A DNA stretch of 64,000 bases from contig NZ_JAHCSG010000001.1 of the NCBI RefSeq assembly GCF_018474015.1, forward strand, positions 1,240,001 to 1,304,000, written 5' to 3'. The translations under genes were made by a program, and so were the position numbers. How positions within the stretch are numbered: the first letter of the stretch is position 1; every line of letters begins with the position of its first letter. The notes beneath the pieces were generated by a model. The model was not told the origin of the DNA, made no database searches, and was given only the letters and a program-made list of their open reading frames with translations. Positions 52,219 through 61,268 of this stretch are shown here, piece by piece. This DNA is from Williamsia sp. CHRR-6. GTDB taxonomy: Bacteria; Actinomycetota; Actinomycetes; Mycobacteriales; Mycobacteriaceae.

Positions 52219-52883
52219 TCGGGCTGGTCCCAGCCGAACTCACCGAAATCGCGGTGGTCGGCGCGCACTGCGACGACATCGCGATCGGCCTCGGCGGCAC
52301 CCTGTTGACCCTGACCGCAGCCCACCCCGAGCTGACCGTTCGGGCGCTGGTGCTCACCGGCGGCGGCACCGTCCGCGAAGCCGAGGAGCGGGCCGCGCTG
52401 GCCGAGTTCTGCGGTCCCAGCGTCGATCTCACCGTCTGCGACCTCCCCGACGGCCGCACCCCCGCGCATTGGGCGGCGGTCAAGGAAGCACTGCACGCCT
52501 TCCGGTTACGCAGCTCGGCGCAGATCGTGTTCGGCCCGCACCGCCACGACGCCCACCAGGATCATCGGCTGCTGGCCGAACTGTTGCCCACCGAGTTCCG
52601 TGACCAGCTGATCCTCGGTTACGAGATCGCCAAGTGGGAGACCGACACCCCCACCCCGACGTTCTTCCACCCGATCGACACCGCTGTGGCCGAGGAGAAG
52701 TCACGACTTCTACACGTGCACTACATCACTCAGCTCGATCACGACTGGTTTGACCGAGACGCTTTTCTGGGTCTCACCCGGCTGCGCGGCATCCAATGTC
52801 ACGCGGCCCATGCCGAAGCGTTCGTCGCCGAGAAGGCGATGCTGCACCTACGTCCCGTCTCGACCCAGGAGTCACAACGATGA
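52215..52883 (+). CDS. PIG-L/LmbE-family deacetylase
   Basis: 222 residues from GTG 52215. Zinc motif VVGAHCDDIAIGLGGTL (family AHPDD, here AHCDD) near residue 14 and GPHRHDAHQDHRLLAELL near 110 with the third ligand His. Family members remove N-acetyl or other N-acyl groups from sugars (GlcNAc-PI, MshB, LmbE). Within this operon it probably trims an amino-sugar precursor. It overlaps the SDR gene start (ATGA). The frame is open further upstream, but that part overlaps rfbF. Confidence 0.85.
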   Translation: MIGLVPAELTEIAVVGAHCDDIAIGLGGTLLTLTAAHPELTVRALVLTGGGTVREAEERAALAEFCGPSVDLTVCDLPDGRTPAHWAAVKEALHAFRLRSSAQIVFGPHRHDAHQDHRLLAELLPTEFRDQLILGYEIAKWETDTPTPTFFHPIDTAVAEEKSRLLHVHYITQLDHDWFDRDAFLGLTRLRGIQCHAAHAEAFVAEKAMLHLRPVSTQESQR

Positions 52884-53908
52884 AGGTTTTGATCACCGGC
52901 CACCTCGGCTACCTCGGCACCGTGATGGTGCCGCTCGTCGCCGCCGCCGGCCACGAGGTGGTGGGGTTGGACTCCGGCCTGTTCGCCGACTGCATCCTGG
53001 GCCCAGCGCCCACCGATCCACCCTCGATCGACACCGACCTGCGTGACGTCACCGTCGATCAGCTGCGTGGGTTCGACGCGGTGATCCACCTTGCGGCGCT
53101 GTCGAATGATCCGCTGGGAGCGTTGGATCCGCAGATCACCTACGACATCAACCACCACGCCTCGGTGCGGTTGGCGCGACTGGCCAAGGAGGCCGGGGTG
53201 GCGCGGTTCCTGTACGCGTCCACCTGCTCGGTCTACGGTTCCGCCGGTGACGGCCTGGTCACCGAGGACGCACCGCTGCGCCCGCTCACCCCGTACGCCG
53301 AGAGCAAGGTGCGGGTCGAAGACGATGTGGCAGCGATGGCCGACAGCAGCTTCACTCCGGTGTTCCTGCGCAACGCAACAGCTTTCGGCTTCTCTCCGCG
53401 ACTGCGCGCTGACATCGTGCTCAACAACCTGGTCGGGCATGCGGTGCTGACCGGATCGGTGAAAGTGCTCTCCGACGGCACCCCGTGGCGTCCGCTGGTA
53501 CACGCCCAAGACATCGCGCAGGCCTTCGTGCTGGCGCTCGACGCACCGATCGAGACCATCAACTGTGTGGCGTTCAACGTGGGCACCGAGGACAACAATC
53601 TCACCGTTGCCGAGATCGCCGGTGCCGTGGTCGATGTGGTGCCGGGGTCACAGCTGCTGATCACCGGTGAGAGCGGTGCCGATCCCCGTTCCTACCGTGT
53701 CGATTTCAGCCGCATCCGCGCCGCTTTGGGCTATGACGCGCAATGGTCGGTGCCGCGTGGCGCCCAGGAGCTCTACGACCACTACACCGCCGCCGCGCTG
53801 AGCGCCGACGACTTCTTCACCCTCTTCACACGGCTGCCGCACCTGCAAAAGCTGCGCGACGCCGGGGTGTTGGACCAGAGCATGCGCCGCACCCGCACCC
53901 ACGTGTGA
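52880..53908 (+). CDS. NAD-dependent epimerase/dehydratase (extended SDR)
   Basis: 342 residues. Rossmann motif VLITGHLGYLGTVMV at the start; Ser in YASTCSVYGSAG; catalytic YAESK near residue 137; substrate loop FGFSPRLRADIVLNNL. It could act as a nucleotide-sugar 4,6-dehydratase, epimerase or 4-reductase; the YxxxK Tyr/Lys pair is intact. The C-terminal part (TRLPHLQKLRDAGVLDQSMRR) is unusually basic. Fourth gene of the 50136-53908 operon. Confidence 0.85.
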   Translation: MKVLITGHLGYLGTVMVPLVAAAGHEVVGLDSGLFADCILGPAPTDPPSIDTDLRDVTVDQLRGFDAVIHLAALSNDPLGALDPQITYDINHHASVRLARLAKEAGVARFLYASTCSVYGSAGDGLVTEDAPLRPLTPYAESKVRVEDDVAAMADSSFTPVFLRNATAFGFSPRLRADIVLNNLVGHAVLTGSVKVLSDGTPWRPLVHAQDIAQAFVLALDAPIETINCVAFNVGTEDNNLTVAEIAGAVVDVVPGSQLLITGESGADPRSYRVDFSRIRAALGYDAQWSVPRGAQELYDHYTAAALSADDFFTLFTRLPHLQKLRDAGVLDQSMRRTRTHV

Positions 53909-53931
53909 TCGGCGAACGCATGCCTGAGTGC

Positions 53932-54504
53932 TCAGCCCACCAGTTCCGCCCGCACCTGCGCCCAGGAGGCGGCGGTGCGGTCGCGCGTGGAGACGACGGT
54001 GATCGGGACCGGCCAGGCGATGGCCAACTCGGGGTCGTCGAAACGCACGCCGATGTCCTCGGTGGGATCATGCGGACGGTCGATGCGGTAGCAGACATCG
54101 GCCACTTCCGTCAGCGCCTGAAAGCCGTGCAGAAAACCCGGCGGCACGAACAGATGACGAAAGTCGTTGTCGTCGAGCAGGAATGCCTGCTGCACGCCGA
54201 AGGTGGGCGAGTGCGGTCGAATGTCGACCAGCACGTCGTGGACGGCGCCGTGCGCGCAACGCACCAGCTTGGCCTCGCCACGTCCGCGACGCCCGTGCAT
54301 GCCGCGCACCACACCCGCCACCGACCGCGACTGCGAATCCTGGGTGAAGCTCGCCGATGCGCCGACGACGCCCACGGCGGCGTCGAACTCCTCGGTGTCG
54401 AAGGTTCGGGTGAACAGTCCTCGCTCGTCGCGAAACGGCTGCGGGGTCATCACCAGCACATCGGCCAGGTCGGTCGTCTCGATACGCACCGGCCAATTGT
54501 GCAC
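53932..54504 (-). CDS. rmlC: dTDP-4-dehydrorhamnose 3,5-epimerase-like protein
   Basis: 190 residues from GTG 54504. RmlC cupin: PFRDERGLFTRTF, catalytic-His region GVVRGMHGRRGRGEAKLVRC (the usual RGLHYQ is RGMHG), DVLVDIRPHSPTFG, and HLFVPPGFLHGFQAL. It epimerises C3/C5 of a 4-keto deoxysugar nucleotide. It may be a 3- or 5-epimerase of a different sugar rather than the housekeeping RmlC. Transcribed opposite to its neighbours, with a 38-bp gap to the divergent methyltransferase gene. Confidence 0.82.
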   Translation of the reverse strand: MHNWPVRIETTDLADVLVMTPQPFRDERGLFTRTFDTEEFDAAVGVVGASASFTQDSQSRSVAGVVRGMHGRRGRGEAKLVRCAHGAVHDVLVDIRPHSPTFGVQQAFLLDDNDFRHLFVPPGFLHGFQALTEVADVCYRIDRPHDPTEDIGVRFDDPELAIAWPVPITVVSTRDRTAASWAQVRAELVG

Positions 54505-54542
54505 CCCGCTGCGGCGGGTCCCGGAACCCCGGTGGCAGTGCG

Positions 54543-55646
54543 ATGAGGTGCCGAGGCTGTGGCAGCGACGGCTGCGTCACGGTGCTCGACGTGGGCCGCG
54601 TCCCCGCGGCCGACCATTTCCCCTCGGCCACCGAACCGTTCGACCCGTCCGAGAACGCCAACCCGTTGGCAATGGCGGTGTGCCCGACGTGTGGTCTGGC
54701 GCAGCTGGAGGACGACGACACGGTGACCGACGAGCCGCGCGGCATCGAACCGCAGGCACTGCGGGATCAGGCCGAGGCAGCCGTCTCCGATGTGGCGGCA
54801 GCGGGATTGCTGCACGGCGGCACGGTCGCCGAGTTCGGCAGCCCGCACGGCGGTACCTGGCTGCCGCTGCTCACCGAGCGCGGCTTCACCCCGATCGACT
54901 CAGCCCGTAGCGGCGCCGCCGACGTGGTGCTCGACTGCTTCGGTATCATGCACGACGCCGACCAGTCAGCGGCGTTCGCGCGCCGGGCCGCGCTCACCGC
55001 GCCCACCGGCGTGCTGCTGCTGCAGTTCCACAGCATCACCACCATCGTCACCGAGGGCCAGTGGAATGCTCTGCGGCACGGACATTTTGCGTATTACTCG
55101 CTGACCTCCATCACGCGATTGTTGGCGCGACAGGCGATGGTGGTCACCCGCGTCTGGGAATACGACCTCTACGGCGGCACCATCCTGCTGGCCGCCGCAC
55201 ACGCGGCCACCGGCGCACAACCAGACGAGTCGGTGCACCGCATCCTCACCCGCGAGGAACACGCTCGCGTCGACGACCCGGGCTATACCGCCGCACTGCA
55301 ACAGATCTGCACTGCCCAATGGGACGACCTGCGGGGTTGGCTCGTCGATGCATCAGCCCGCGGGCAGCGGGTGTACGCCTACGGTGCGGCGTCGCGGGCG
55401 GTGGCACTGTTCAGCGGGGCACGCCTCACCTCACATCTACTGTGCGGGGTGGCCGATGCCTCACCCGGCAAACAGGGTCGCCGAATGCCGGGCACCGACA
55501 TCCCGATCATCAGCCCGGAGGAACTGGTGGCGGCCACCCCCGACGCTGTGTTGGTCACCGTGCCCGACCTGGTCGACGAGGTGGCGCGCCGCTTTCCCAC
55601 GCTGGCCCCCATGCTGTGTACCGAGCCGAAGAAGGTGTCCGCATGA
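54543..55646 (+). CDS. C-methyltransferase-like protein with shortened SAM domain
   Basis: 367 residues, a paralogue of the 50136 product. The Zn pairs CRGC and CPTC are kept. The SAM domain begins VAEFGSPHGGTWLPLL, but the segment between the second strand and ADVVLDCFGIMHDAD lacks about 34 residues present in the paralogue. The catalytic YHEH is LRHGHFAYYSL, so the Tyr and Glu are lost. The C-terminal domain is complete (VYAYGAASRAVALFSG). It may bind substrate without methylating, or use an altered mechanism. ATGA overlap with the aminotransferase gene. Confidence 0.75.
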   Translation: MRCRGCGSDGCVTVLDVGRVPAADHFPSATEPFDPSENANPLAMAVCPTCGLAQLEDDDTVTDEPRGIEPQALRDQAEAAVSDVAAAGLLHGGTVAEFGSPHGGTWLPLLTERGFTPIDSARSGAADVVLDCFGIMHDADQSAAFARRAALTAPTGVLLLQFHSITTIVTEGQWNALRHGHFAYYSLTSITRLLARQAMVVTRVWEYDLYGGTILLAAAHAATGAQPDESVHRILTREEHARVDDPGYTAALQQICTAQWDDLRGWLVDASARGQRVYAYGAASRAVALFSGARLTSHLLCGVADASPGKQGRRMPGTDIPIISPEELVAATPDAVLVTVPDLVDEVARRFPTLAPMLCTEPKKVSA

Positions 55647-57028
55647 CCGACATGAGCACCCACCCGGTGACCGCACCGGTCACTGGGCGACGCGACTTCA
55701 CCCGAAGCAACCAGATCCAGGCCCGGCTGCACGAGATGGTGCCCGGCGGGGCTCACACCTACGCCCGTGGTGCCGACCAGTATCCGGAGGCAATGGCGCC
55801 GATCATCGCGCGCGGCCACGGGTCACGTGCGATCGACGTCGACGGCAACGAGTTCGTCGAGTACGGGATCGGTTTGCGCGCAGTCACTCTCGGACACGGA
55901 TTTGCCCCGGTGGTGGCAGCGGTGACCGACGTCATCACCCGCGGCGTCAACTTCAGCCGGCCGACCTATCTGGAACATCAAGCGGCTGAGGACTTCTTGC
56001 AGCTGGTGCCGACCGCCGACATGGTGAAGTTCGCCAAGAACGGGTCGGACGCCACCACCGCAGCCATCCGGTTGGCCCGGGCAGCCACCGGCCGCGAGGG
56101 CGTGGGCGCCTGCACGCAACCGTTCTTCTCCGTCGACGACTGGTTCATCGGGTTGAGCCCGATGAACGCTGGGATACCCGCCAGCACCACTGATCCGGTG
56201 TACCGCTTCCACTTCAACGACATCTCGTCGGTGGAGGCGATGTTCGACGACCATGGTCCCGACCTGGCGTGCGTCATCCTGGAGGCGGCGACGTCCACCG
56301 CAGAACCCACGCCGGGGTTCCTGGAAACGCTTCGGGCCCTGTGTGATCGGCATGGCACAGTGTTGATCTTCGACGAGATGATCACCGGGTTCCGGTGGTC
56401 CGAGCACGGCGCGCAGTCGCTGTACGGGGTGGTGCCCGACCTGTCGACGTGGGGCAAGGCGATGGGCAACGGCTTCCCGATCGCGGCGTTGGCCGGTAAA
56501 CGTGAACTGATGGAGCTCGGTGGGCTGAACACCGATGCCCATCGCGTGTTCCTGCTGTCCACCACGCACGGCCCCGAGTCGGCGTCGCTGGCGGCGTTCC
56601 GCGCGGTGGTCGCCACCTACGCCACCAGCAACCCCATTGCCACGATGACCCGGTTCGGCACCCTGCTGCGCGATGGGGTCAACGAGCGCGCCGTCGCCGC
56701 CGGGGTGGGTGGACACGTCTCGGCGATCGGTCGCCCGGCCAGCCTGGTGTTCACCACCGCCGATACCGATGGTGTTGCCTCACAGGCGTTTCGGACGTTG
56801 TTCATGCAGGAGCTGATCGACCACGGCGTGCTCGGACAGTCGTTCGTGTGTTCGGCCGCCCACACCGACACCGACCTCGAGATCACCCTGCATGCCGTGG
56901 AACAGGCGCTGCGGGTGTACCGCCGCGCACTGGAGGCGGGCTCGGTCGACGGGCTGCTACGTGGCCGCCCCGTGGCACCGGCGTTGCGCGCCACCGCCGC
57001 ACCCCGTCGCCTGCGTACATCGCAGTAA
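55643..57028 (+). CDS. Glutamate-1-semialdehyde aminomutase-type aminotransferase
   Basis: 461 residues, fold-type I class III. MVPGGAHTYARGADQYPE, VDGNEFVEYGIGLRAVTLGH, KNGSDATTAAIRLARA, IFDEMITGFRW and the PLP lysine in STWGKAMGNGFPIAALAG are all typical of HemL-like enzymes. Outside haem synthesis, such proteins in sugar clusters aminate keto sugars or side chains. It follows the methyltransferase-like gene with ATGA overlap, so a surface-glycan role is more likely than tetrapyrrole synthesis. No hemL neighbours are present. Confidence 0.85.
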   Translation: MTDMSTHPVTAPVTGRRDFTRSNQIQARLHEMVPGGAHTYARGADQYPEAMAPIIARGHGSRAIDVDGNEFVEYGIGLRAVTLGHGFAPVVAAVTDVITRGVNFSRPTYLEHQAAEDFLQLVPTADMVKFAKNGSDATTAAIRLARAATGREGVGACTQPFFSVDDWFIGLSPMNAGIPASTTDPVYRFHFNDISSVEAMFDDHGPDLACVILEAATSTAEPTPGFLETLRALCDRHGTVLIFDEMITGFRWSEHGAQSLYGVVPDLSTWGKAMGNGFPIAALAGKRELMELGGLNTDAHRVFLLSTTHGPESASLAAFRAVVATYATSNPIATMTRFGTLLRDGVNERAVAAGVGGHVSAIGRPASLVFTTADTDGVASQAFRTLFMQELIDHGVLGQSFVCSAAHTDTDLEITLHAVEQALRVYRRALEAGSVDGLLRGRPVAPALRATAAPRRLRTSQ

Positions 57029-57094
57029 AAGCTACGCGCCGCGCACGAGTCAGGGCACACCGCTTGGGTTGCGTTGCTGGGTCGCTGACGCAGT

Positions 57095-57634
57095 TCAGCA
57101 GCCTGATTGCAATCCGGCCCGGATGAATCCAGCGGTCTGGTAGACGTATGCGTAAGGCCAGTAGAACGGTGAGACCCGTTGTGGGCTCTGCGCCATCACG
57201 ATCCTCCCCGGGAAACATCGGCCCACGATGTAGCGGGCCCGGGAGATGTGGGGCCGAAATGTCACAACGATCACCGTGCGCCATCCCCGCTGGCGGGCCA
57301 GATCCCGAAGCTTCTGCGCCTCACCGCGAGTCGTCGACGGGTCGGGTTGAAAACAGTCCACCCGAACCCCGGGCCGAGGCCGACACAACCCGGTGTCGTC
57401 GAGGAAATGCTTCGGGTTGGACATCACCAGGTCTGGTGCCAATCCCTGATCGGCCAGGCCGACCGCGTAGCGGTAGCGGGTCTCGCCACCGGCCCCACCG
57501 AGTACGAAGATGGCATCGGCCCTGCGCAATTCATCGGTGCGGGGGGTGACGTACACCGGGTGTCCCACGATCCCGGCCACGGTGGCCAGCACCAACGTCA
57601 CCACCAGGGCGATGACGATTCGCCGACGCCTCAC
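57095..57634 (-). CDS. YdcF/ElyC-family (DUF218) membrane protein
   Basis: 179 residues from GTG 57634 (GTGA overlap with the glycosyltransferase stop). One N-terminal TM helix (IVIALVVTLVLATVAGIVG) is followed by the DUF218 domain: ADAIFVLGGAGGETRYRYAV, PSTTRGEAQKLRDLARQRGW, VIVVTFRPHISRARYIVGRC. YdcF/ElyC/SanA proteins take part in envelope polysaccharide or lipid-carrier homeostasis; the exact reaction is not settled. Last gene of a leftward operon that starts at 63428. Confidence 0.82.
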   Translation of the reverse strand: MRRRRIVIALVVTLVLATVAGIVGHPVYVTPRTDELRRADAIFVLGGAGGETRYRYAVGLADQGLAPDLVMSNPKHFLDDTGLCRPRPGVRVDCFQPDPSTTRGEAQKLRDLARQRGWRTVIVVTFRPHISRARYIVGRCFPGRIVMAQSPQRVSPFYWPYAYVYQTAGFIRAGLQSGC

Positions 57635-59850
57635 CCGCGGGCCAGTACCCGTTCGTAGAACGACAGCAGGGCGATGGTCGAACTCTCCCAGGACAGTTCG
57701 TTCTCCACACGCTCGCGACCGATCAGACCCATCTTCTCCCGACGCTCGGGATCGTCGAGCAGCGTCTCGATGCCCTCGGCGAATGCCGCGACATCGTTGG
57801 ACCGTACGTAGATGGCCGCATCCCCGGCCGACACCCGCGCCTCCACCAGCTCGAAGGACACGAGCGGGCGGCCCATCGCCATGTATTCGACCACCTTGTT
57901 CATGGTCGACACGTCGTTGAGCGGGTTGTACGGATCCGGTGACAGGCACACGTCGGCAGTCGACAGGCAGCGCGCGACGAACTCGTCGGGCACCCGGCCG
58001 GTGAACTCCACGATGTCGGAGATCCCCAGCGAATCCGCCAGTGCCACCAACGAATCGAACTCGTCGCCCGATCCCATGATGATCGTGTGCAGGTCATCAC
58101 GGCCCGACGAACGCAGGTGGGCGATGGCCCGCAGCGCGTAGTCCACCCCGTCCTGCGGTCCCATCACACCGAGATAGGCAGCCATGAACTGCTTTCCACG
58201 ACGCAGGTCGGGATCGGGTGGGGTGGGCACGAAACGCGACAGGTCCGGCGCACTGCGCACCACCGTCACCGACTCGGGGTGGACCTTGCCGCGTTCGATG
58301 GCCACCCGCCGATAGCTGTGGTTGGTGGCGATCACCCCGTCGGCGGTGGCGTAGGTCAGCCGCTCCAACATCCGGGTGACCGCCAACAACGCCGGACCCA
58401 CCCGATTGGTCGGCGAGAAACGGGATTCGAACAGCTCGGGCACCAGGTCGTGCTGGTCGTAGACGAAACGGGCTCCCCAAGGCCGCAACAGCAACCCCAG
58501 CGGGAAGAAGAAGTCCGGCGGGTTGCAGGCATGCAGGACGTCGATGCGTCGACTGCAACGCACCTTCAGCAACAGCCGCAGGGTGTGCGCGAGGGCCATC
58601 ACGTACTCCCGCGGATACCCGGCCGGACCGCCAGTGGCCGCGCGCAGCGGGTACCGCAGGATCCGCACGCCGTCGATGACCACCTCACGCTCGGTGTCGG
58701 TGGTGCGGCCCAACGGGCAGATCACCGTCACGTCGTAGCCGGCGTCCACCAGCGCGCGGCTCTCCTGCCACACCCGACGATCCATCGGCACCGACAGGTT
58801 CTCCACCAGCACCACGATGTGGCGGCGGTCGGTGCGCATCGGCGACAACCGACCGCGCAACCGCGTCAACCCGTCCTGGATCCGGTTCTTCACCGGGTGG
58901 ATCGATCGCAGCACACCCGGTACGAGGTACACGCCGAGCAGCAGCAGCACCGAGCGCAGCGTGATCCGTTGGCGCAACGCACCACGCGCAGCCGACCGCG
59001 CCGAGTGGTCGTCGCCGGACAGCAGCGCCCAGCGGGCGCGCCGGATCTCGCGGTGCGCCCGCATACCCCGCAGGTGCCCGGCCAACAGTTGGGCGTGGCG
59101 TGGGTCATCCAGCGGCTGAACCGATTCGAACGATCGCTCCAGGGCGTCCTCGAACGCCTCCACGTGCTCGGCCCCACGTGAGATCGAGTCGTCCCGAATG
59201 CGGTAGCGGGCCAGTTTGTCCGGCAACACCCGGACGTCGTAGTGCTGGGTGAGCCGCAGCCAGATGACCACCGACTCGTCGACGTTGTCCAGGCCGGGGT
59301 CGTAACCCTGCACCGCCCACCACGCGTCGGCCCGGATGGCTGCGGTGTAGTAAGGCACAAAGCCACCGACCACGTCGCCGAAGCTCAAAGCGTGCAGCGG
59401 GTTCGGTGCGCGTTTGATGCCGACCGACCGCAGGTACCCGATCGGCAGGTCCGCCCCTGCGGCGTCGAAACGCACGGCGTCCACGCCCACCGCAGCCACC
59501 TCGGGGTTGGTGATCAAGAACTCGGCCACCCGCAGGCAGAAGTCGGGCAGCAGATGGTCGTCACTGTCGAGGACCACGAAGTACCGACCGCGGGCCTGTG
59601 CAGCGGCGGCCATCACCCCACCGACGTACCCTTGGTTCTCCTGGCGCACCAATCGGATTCGACTGTCGTGGGTGTAGCGACCCACGATCTCGGCCATCTC
59701 CTCGGAGTTGCCGTTGTCGACGATCACCAGTTCCCAGTCGATCCACGTCTGGGCCAGCACCGAGGCGATGGTGGCCTCGATGTAGTGCTCCGTGCGGTAG
59801 GCCGTGGTCAGAAAACTGAACGTCGGGACGCCCGGGTGCCGCAGTGTCAC
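57631..59850 (-). CDS. GT2-GT4 fusion glycosyltransferase
   Basis: 739 residues. The N-terminal GT2 domain (~1-240) has FSFLTTAYRTEHYIEATIAS, VIVDNGNSEEM and the DxD-like VLDSDDHLLPDF. A linker with a hydrophobic segment (LRSVLLLLGVYLVPGVL) leads to the GT4 domain (~345-735): VPMDRRVWQESRALVDAGYD, VYDQHDLVPELFES, YLGVMGPQDGVDYALRAI and the late EYMAMGRPLVSFE. It could add two successive sugars to a lipid-linked or surface glycan. GTG start overlapping the dehydrogenase stop (GTGA). Confidence 0.85.
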   Translation of the reverse strand: MTLRHPGVPTFSFLTTAYRTEHYIEATIASVLAQTWIDWELVIVDNGNSEEMAEIVGRYTHDSRIRLVRQENQGYVGGVMAAAAQARGRYFVVLDSDDHLLPDFCLRVAEFLITNPEVAAVGVDAVRFDAAGADLPIGYLRSVGIKRAPNPLHALSFGDVVGGFVPYYTAAIRADAWWAVQGYDPGLDNVDESVVIWLRLTQHYDVRVLPDKLARYRIRDDSISRGAEHVEAFEDALERSFESVQPLDDPRHAQLLAGHLRGMRAHREIRRARWALLSGDDHSARSAARGALRQRITLRSVLLLLGVYLVPGVLRSIHPVKNRIQDGLTRLRGRLSPMRTDRRHIVVLVENLSVPMDRRVWQESRALVDAGYDVTVICPLGRTTDTEREVVIDGVRILRYPLRAATGGPAGYPREYVMALAHTLRLLLKVRCSRRIDVLHACNPPDFFFPLGLLLRPWGARFVYDQHDLVPELFESRFSPTNRVGPALLAVTRMLERLTYATADGVIATNHSYRRVAIERGKVHPESVTVVRSAPDLSRFVPTPPDPDLRRGKQFMAAYLGVMGPQDGVDYALRAIAHLRSSGRDDLHTIIMGSGDEFDSLVALADSLGISDIVEFTGRVPDEFVARCLSTADVCLSPDPYNPLNDVSTMNKVVEYMAMGRPLVSFELVEARVSAGDAAIYVRSNDVAAFAEGIETLLDDPERREKMGLIGRERVENELSWESSTIALLSFYERVLARG

Positions 59851-61232
59851 CAGCCGATGCCGATGTAATCAGGGCCCAGGCGGCGCTGTTCGGCGCCGGG
59901 CAGGCGAACCAGGTCGATGATGATCGTGCCGGGGCGAGCCCGGTCCACCGCTTCCACGACCTCGGGGTCGTTGGTGGCCGCGACCAGGATCTCGGCGTGC
60001 TCCAGCACGGTGTCGATGTCGTCGGTGAGCAACTGCCCCACGTGCGGGAGATGGCCGGTGATGTACTCCCGGTTGGCCCCCACCAGGTGCGACAGTGCGA
60101 CGTTGGCGTCGTGGACCTGCACGTCGAATCCCTTGCCCAGCAGGCGTTCGGCCAGCTCGACGAGCGGGCTCTCACGCAGATCGTCGGTTCCGGACTTGAA
60201 CGACAGTCCAAAGATGCCCACCTTGCGGCGGCCGATCCCCACGATCATCTCCACCACGCGGCGCACCTGCGCCTCGTTGGACACCATGATGTTTGCGATC
60301 ACCGGGATGTCGAGGTTGCGCTGGCGGGCGGTGTGCATCAACGCGCGGACGTCCTTGGGCAGGCACGAGCCGCCGAAGGCGAACCCGGGCCGCAGGTAGG
60401 CGTCGCTGATGTTGAGTTTGGTGTCGGAGAGGAAGATGTCCATCACCGCATGCGAGTCCAGTCCCAGCTGCGCGCAGATGGTTCCGATCTCGTTGCCGAA
60501 AGCCACCTTCAACGCGTGAAAGCTGTTGTCGGCGTACTTGGTCATCTCGGCAACCTTGATCGGCACCCGAAACCGCTTGCCGGACAGGCCCTGGTACAGG
60601 TCCATCACCAGTTCGCCGCTGCGCGCGTCGGTTTCGCCCACCACCGTCTTGGGCGGGGTCATGAAGTCACGAACGCTGCTGCCCTCACGCAGGAACTCGG
60701 GGTTGACGCACACCCCGAAGTCCACTCCGGCCCGCTTGCCCGACTCACGTTCCAGGATGGGGATCAGGACGTCTTCGCAGGTGCCCGGGACCATGGTGCT
60801 GCGGTAGGCCACCACATGGAAACCGTCTTTGACCGCCAACGCGCGACCGATGTCGGCGCTGGCACGTTCGAGGTACTGGGTGAGCAGGCCGCCACCGGAG
60901 GCCGACGGTGTACCCACGCAGACCATCGAGATGTCGGTTCCCAGAACGGCATCGAGGACGTCGCCGGTGACGGTCAGCATGCCGTCGTCGACCACACTCT
61001 TGGTGAGTTCGCCGATGCGCTCTTCGATGACCGGCGCCTTGCCCTCCCGCAGGAACGACATCTTGGCCGGGTTCACGTCCACCCCGATGACGCGGTGCCC
61101 GCGGGCAGCGAAGCACGCCGCGGACACGCACCCGACGTAGCCGAGACCGAAGACGCTGATCGACGGCGCCGGACCGACGCCTGCCCCCAGGTATTCCGGG
61201 TCACGGGCAGTGTCGCCCACCAGAAGAGTCAT
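59847..61232 (-). CDS. UDP-glucose/GDP-mannose dehydrogenase
   Basis: 461 residues. NAD motif VFGLGYVGCVSAACFAARGH; ERIGEL; VAYRSTMVPGT; PEFLREGSSVRDF; catalytic Cys in GFAFGGSCLPKDVRAL near residue 285; and VGIFGLSFKSGTDDLRESP in the C-domain. It oxidises a hexose nucleotide to the uronate. The wording around the Cys (AFGGSCLPKD) is closer to the GDP-mannose (AlgD) than the UDP-glucose branch, so the product may be GDP-mannuronate, or UDP-glucuronate. Upstream neighbour is the uronan-lyase-like gene. GGGGGGAA ribosome site. Confidence 0.88.
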   Translation of the reverse strand: MTLLVGDTARDPEYLGAGVGPAPSISVFGLGYVGCVSAACFAARGHRVIGVDVNPAKMSFLREGKAPVIEERIGELTKSVVDDGMLTVTGDVLDAVLGTDISMVCVGTPSASGGGLLTQYLERASADIGRALAVKDGFHVVAYRSTMVPGTCEDVLIPILERESGKRAGVDFGVCVNPEFLREGSSVRDFMTPPKTVVGETDARSGELVMDLYQGLSGKRFRVPIKVAEMTKYADNSFHALKVAFGNEIGTICAQLGLDSHAVMDIFLSDTKLNISDAYLRPGFAFGGSCLPKDVRALMHTARQRNLDIPVIANIMVSNEAQVRRVVEMIVGIGRRKVGIFGLSFKSGTDDLRESPLVELAERLLGKGFDVQVHDANVALSHLVGANREYITGHLPHVGQLLTDDIDTVLEHAEILVAATNDPEVVEAVDRARPGTIIIDLVRLPGAEQRRLGPDYIGIGW

Positions 61233-61268
61233 GTGGTTCCCCCCACAGTCGCAAAAAGTCCCCCGTTG

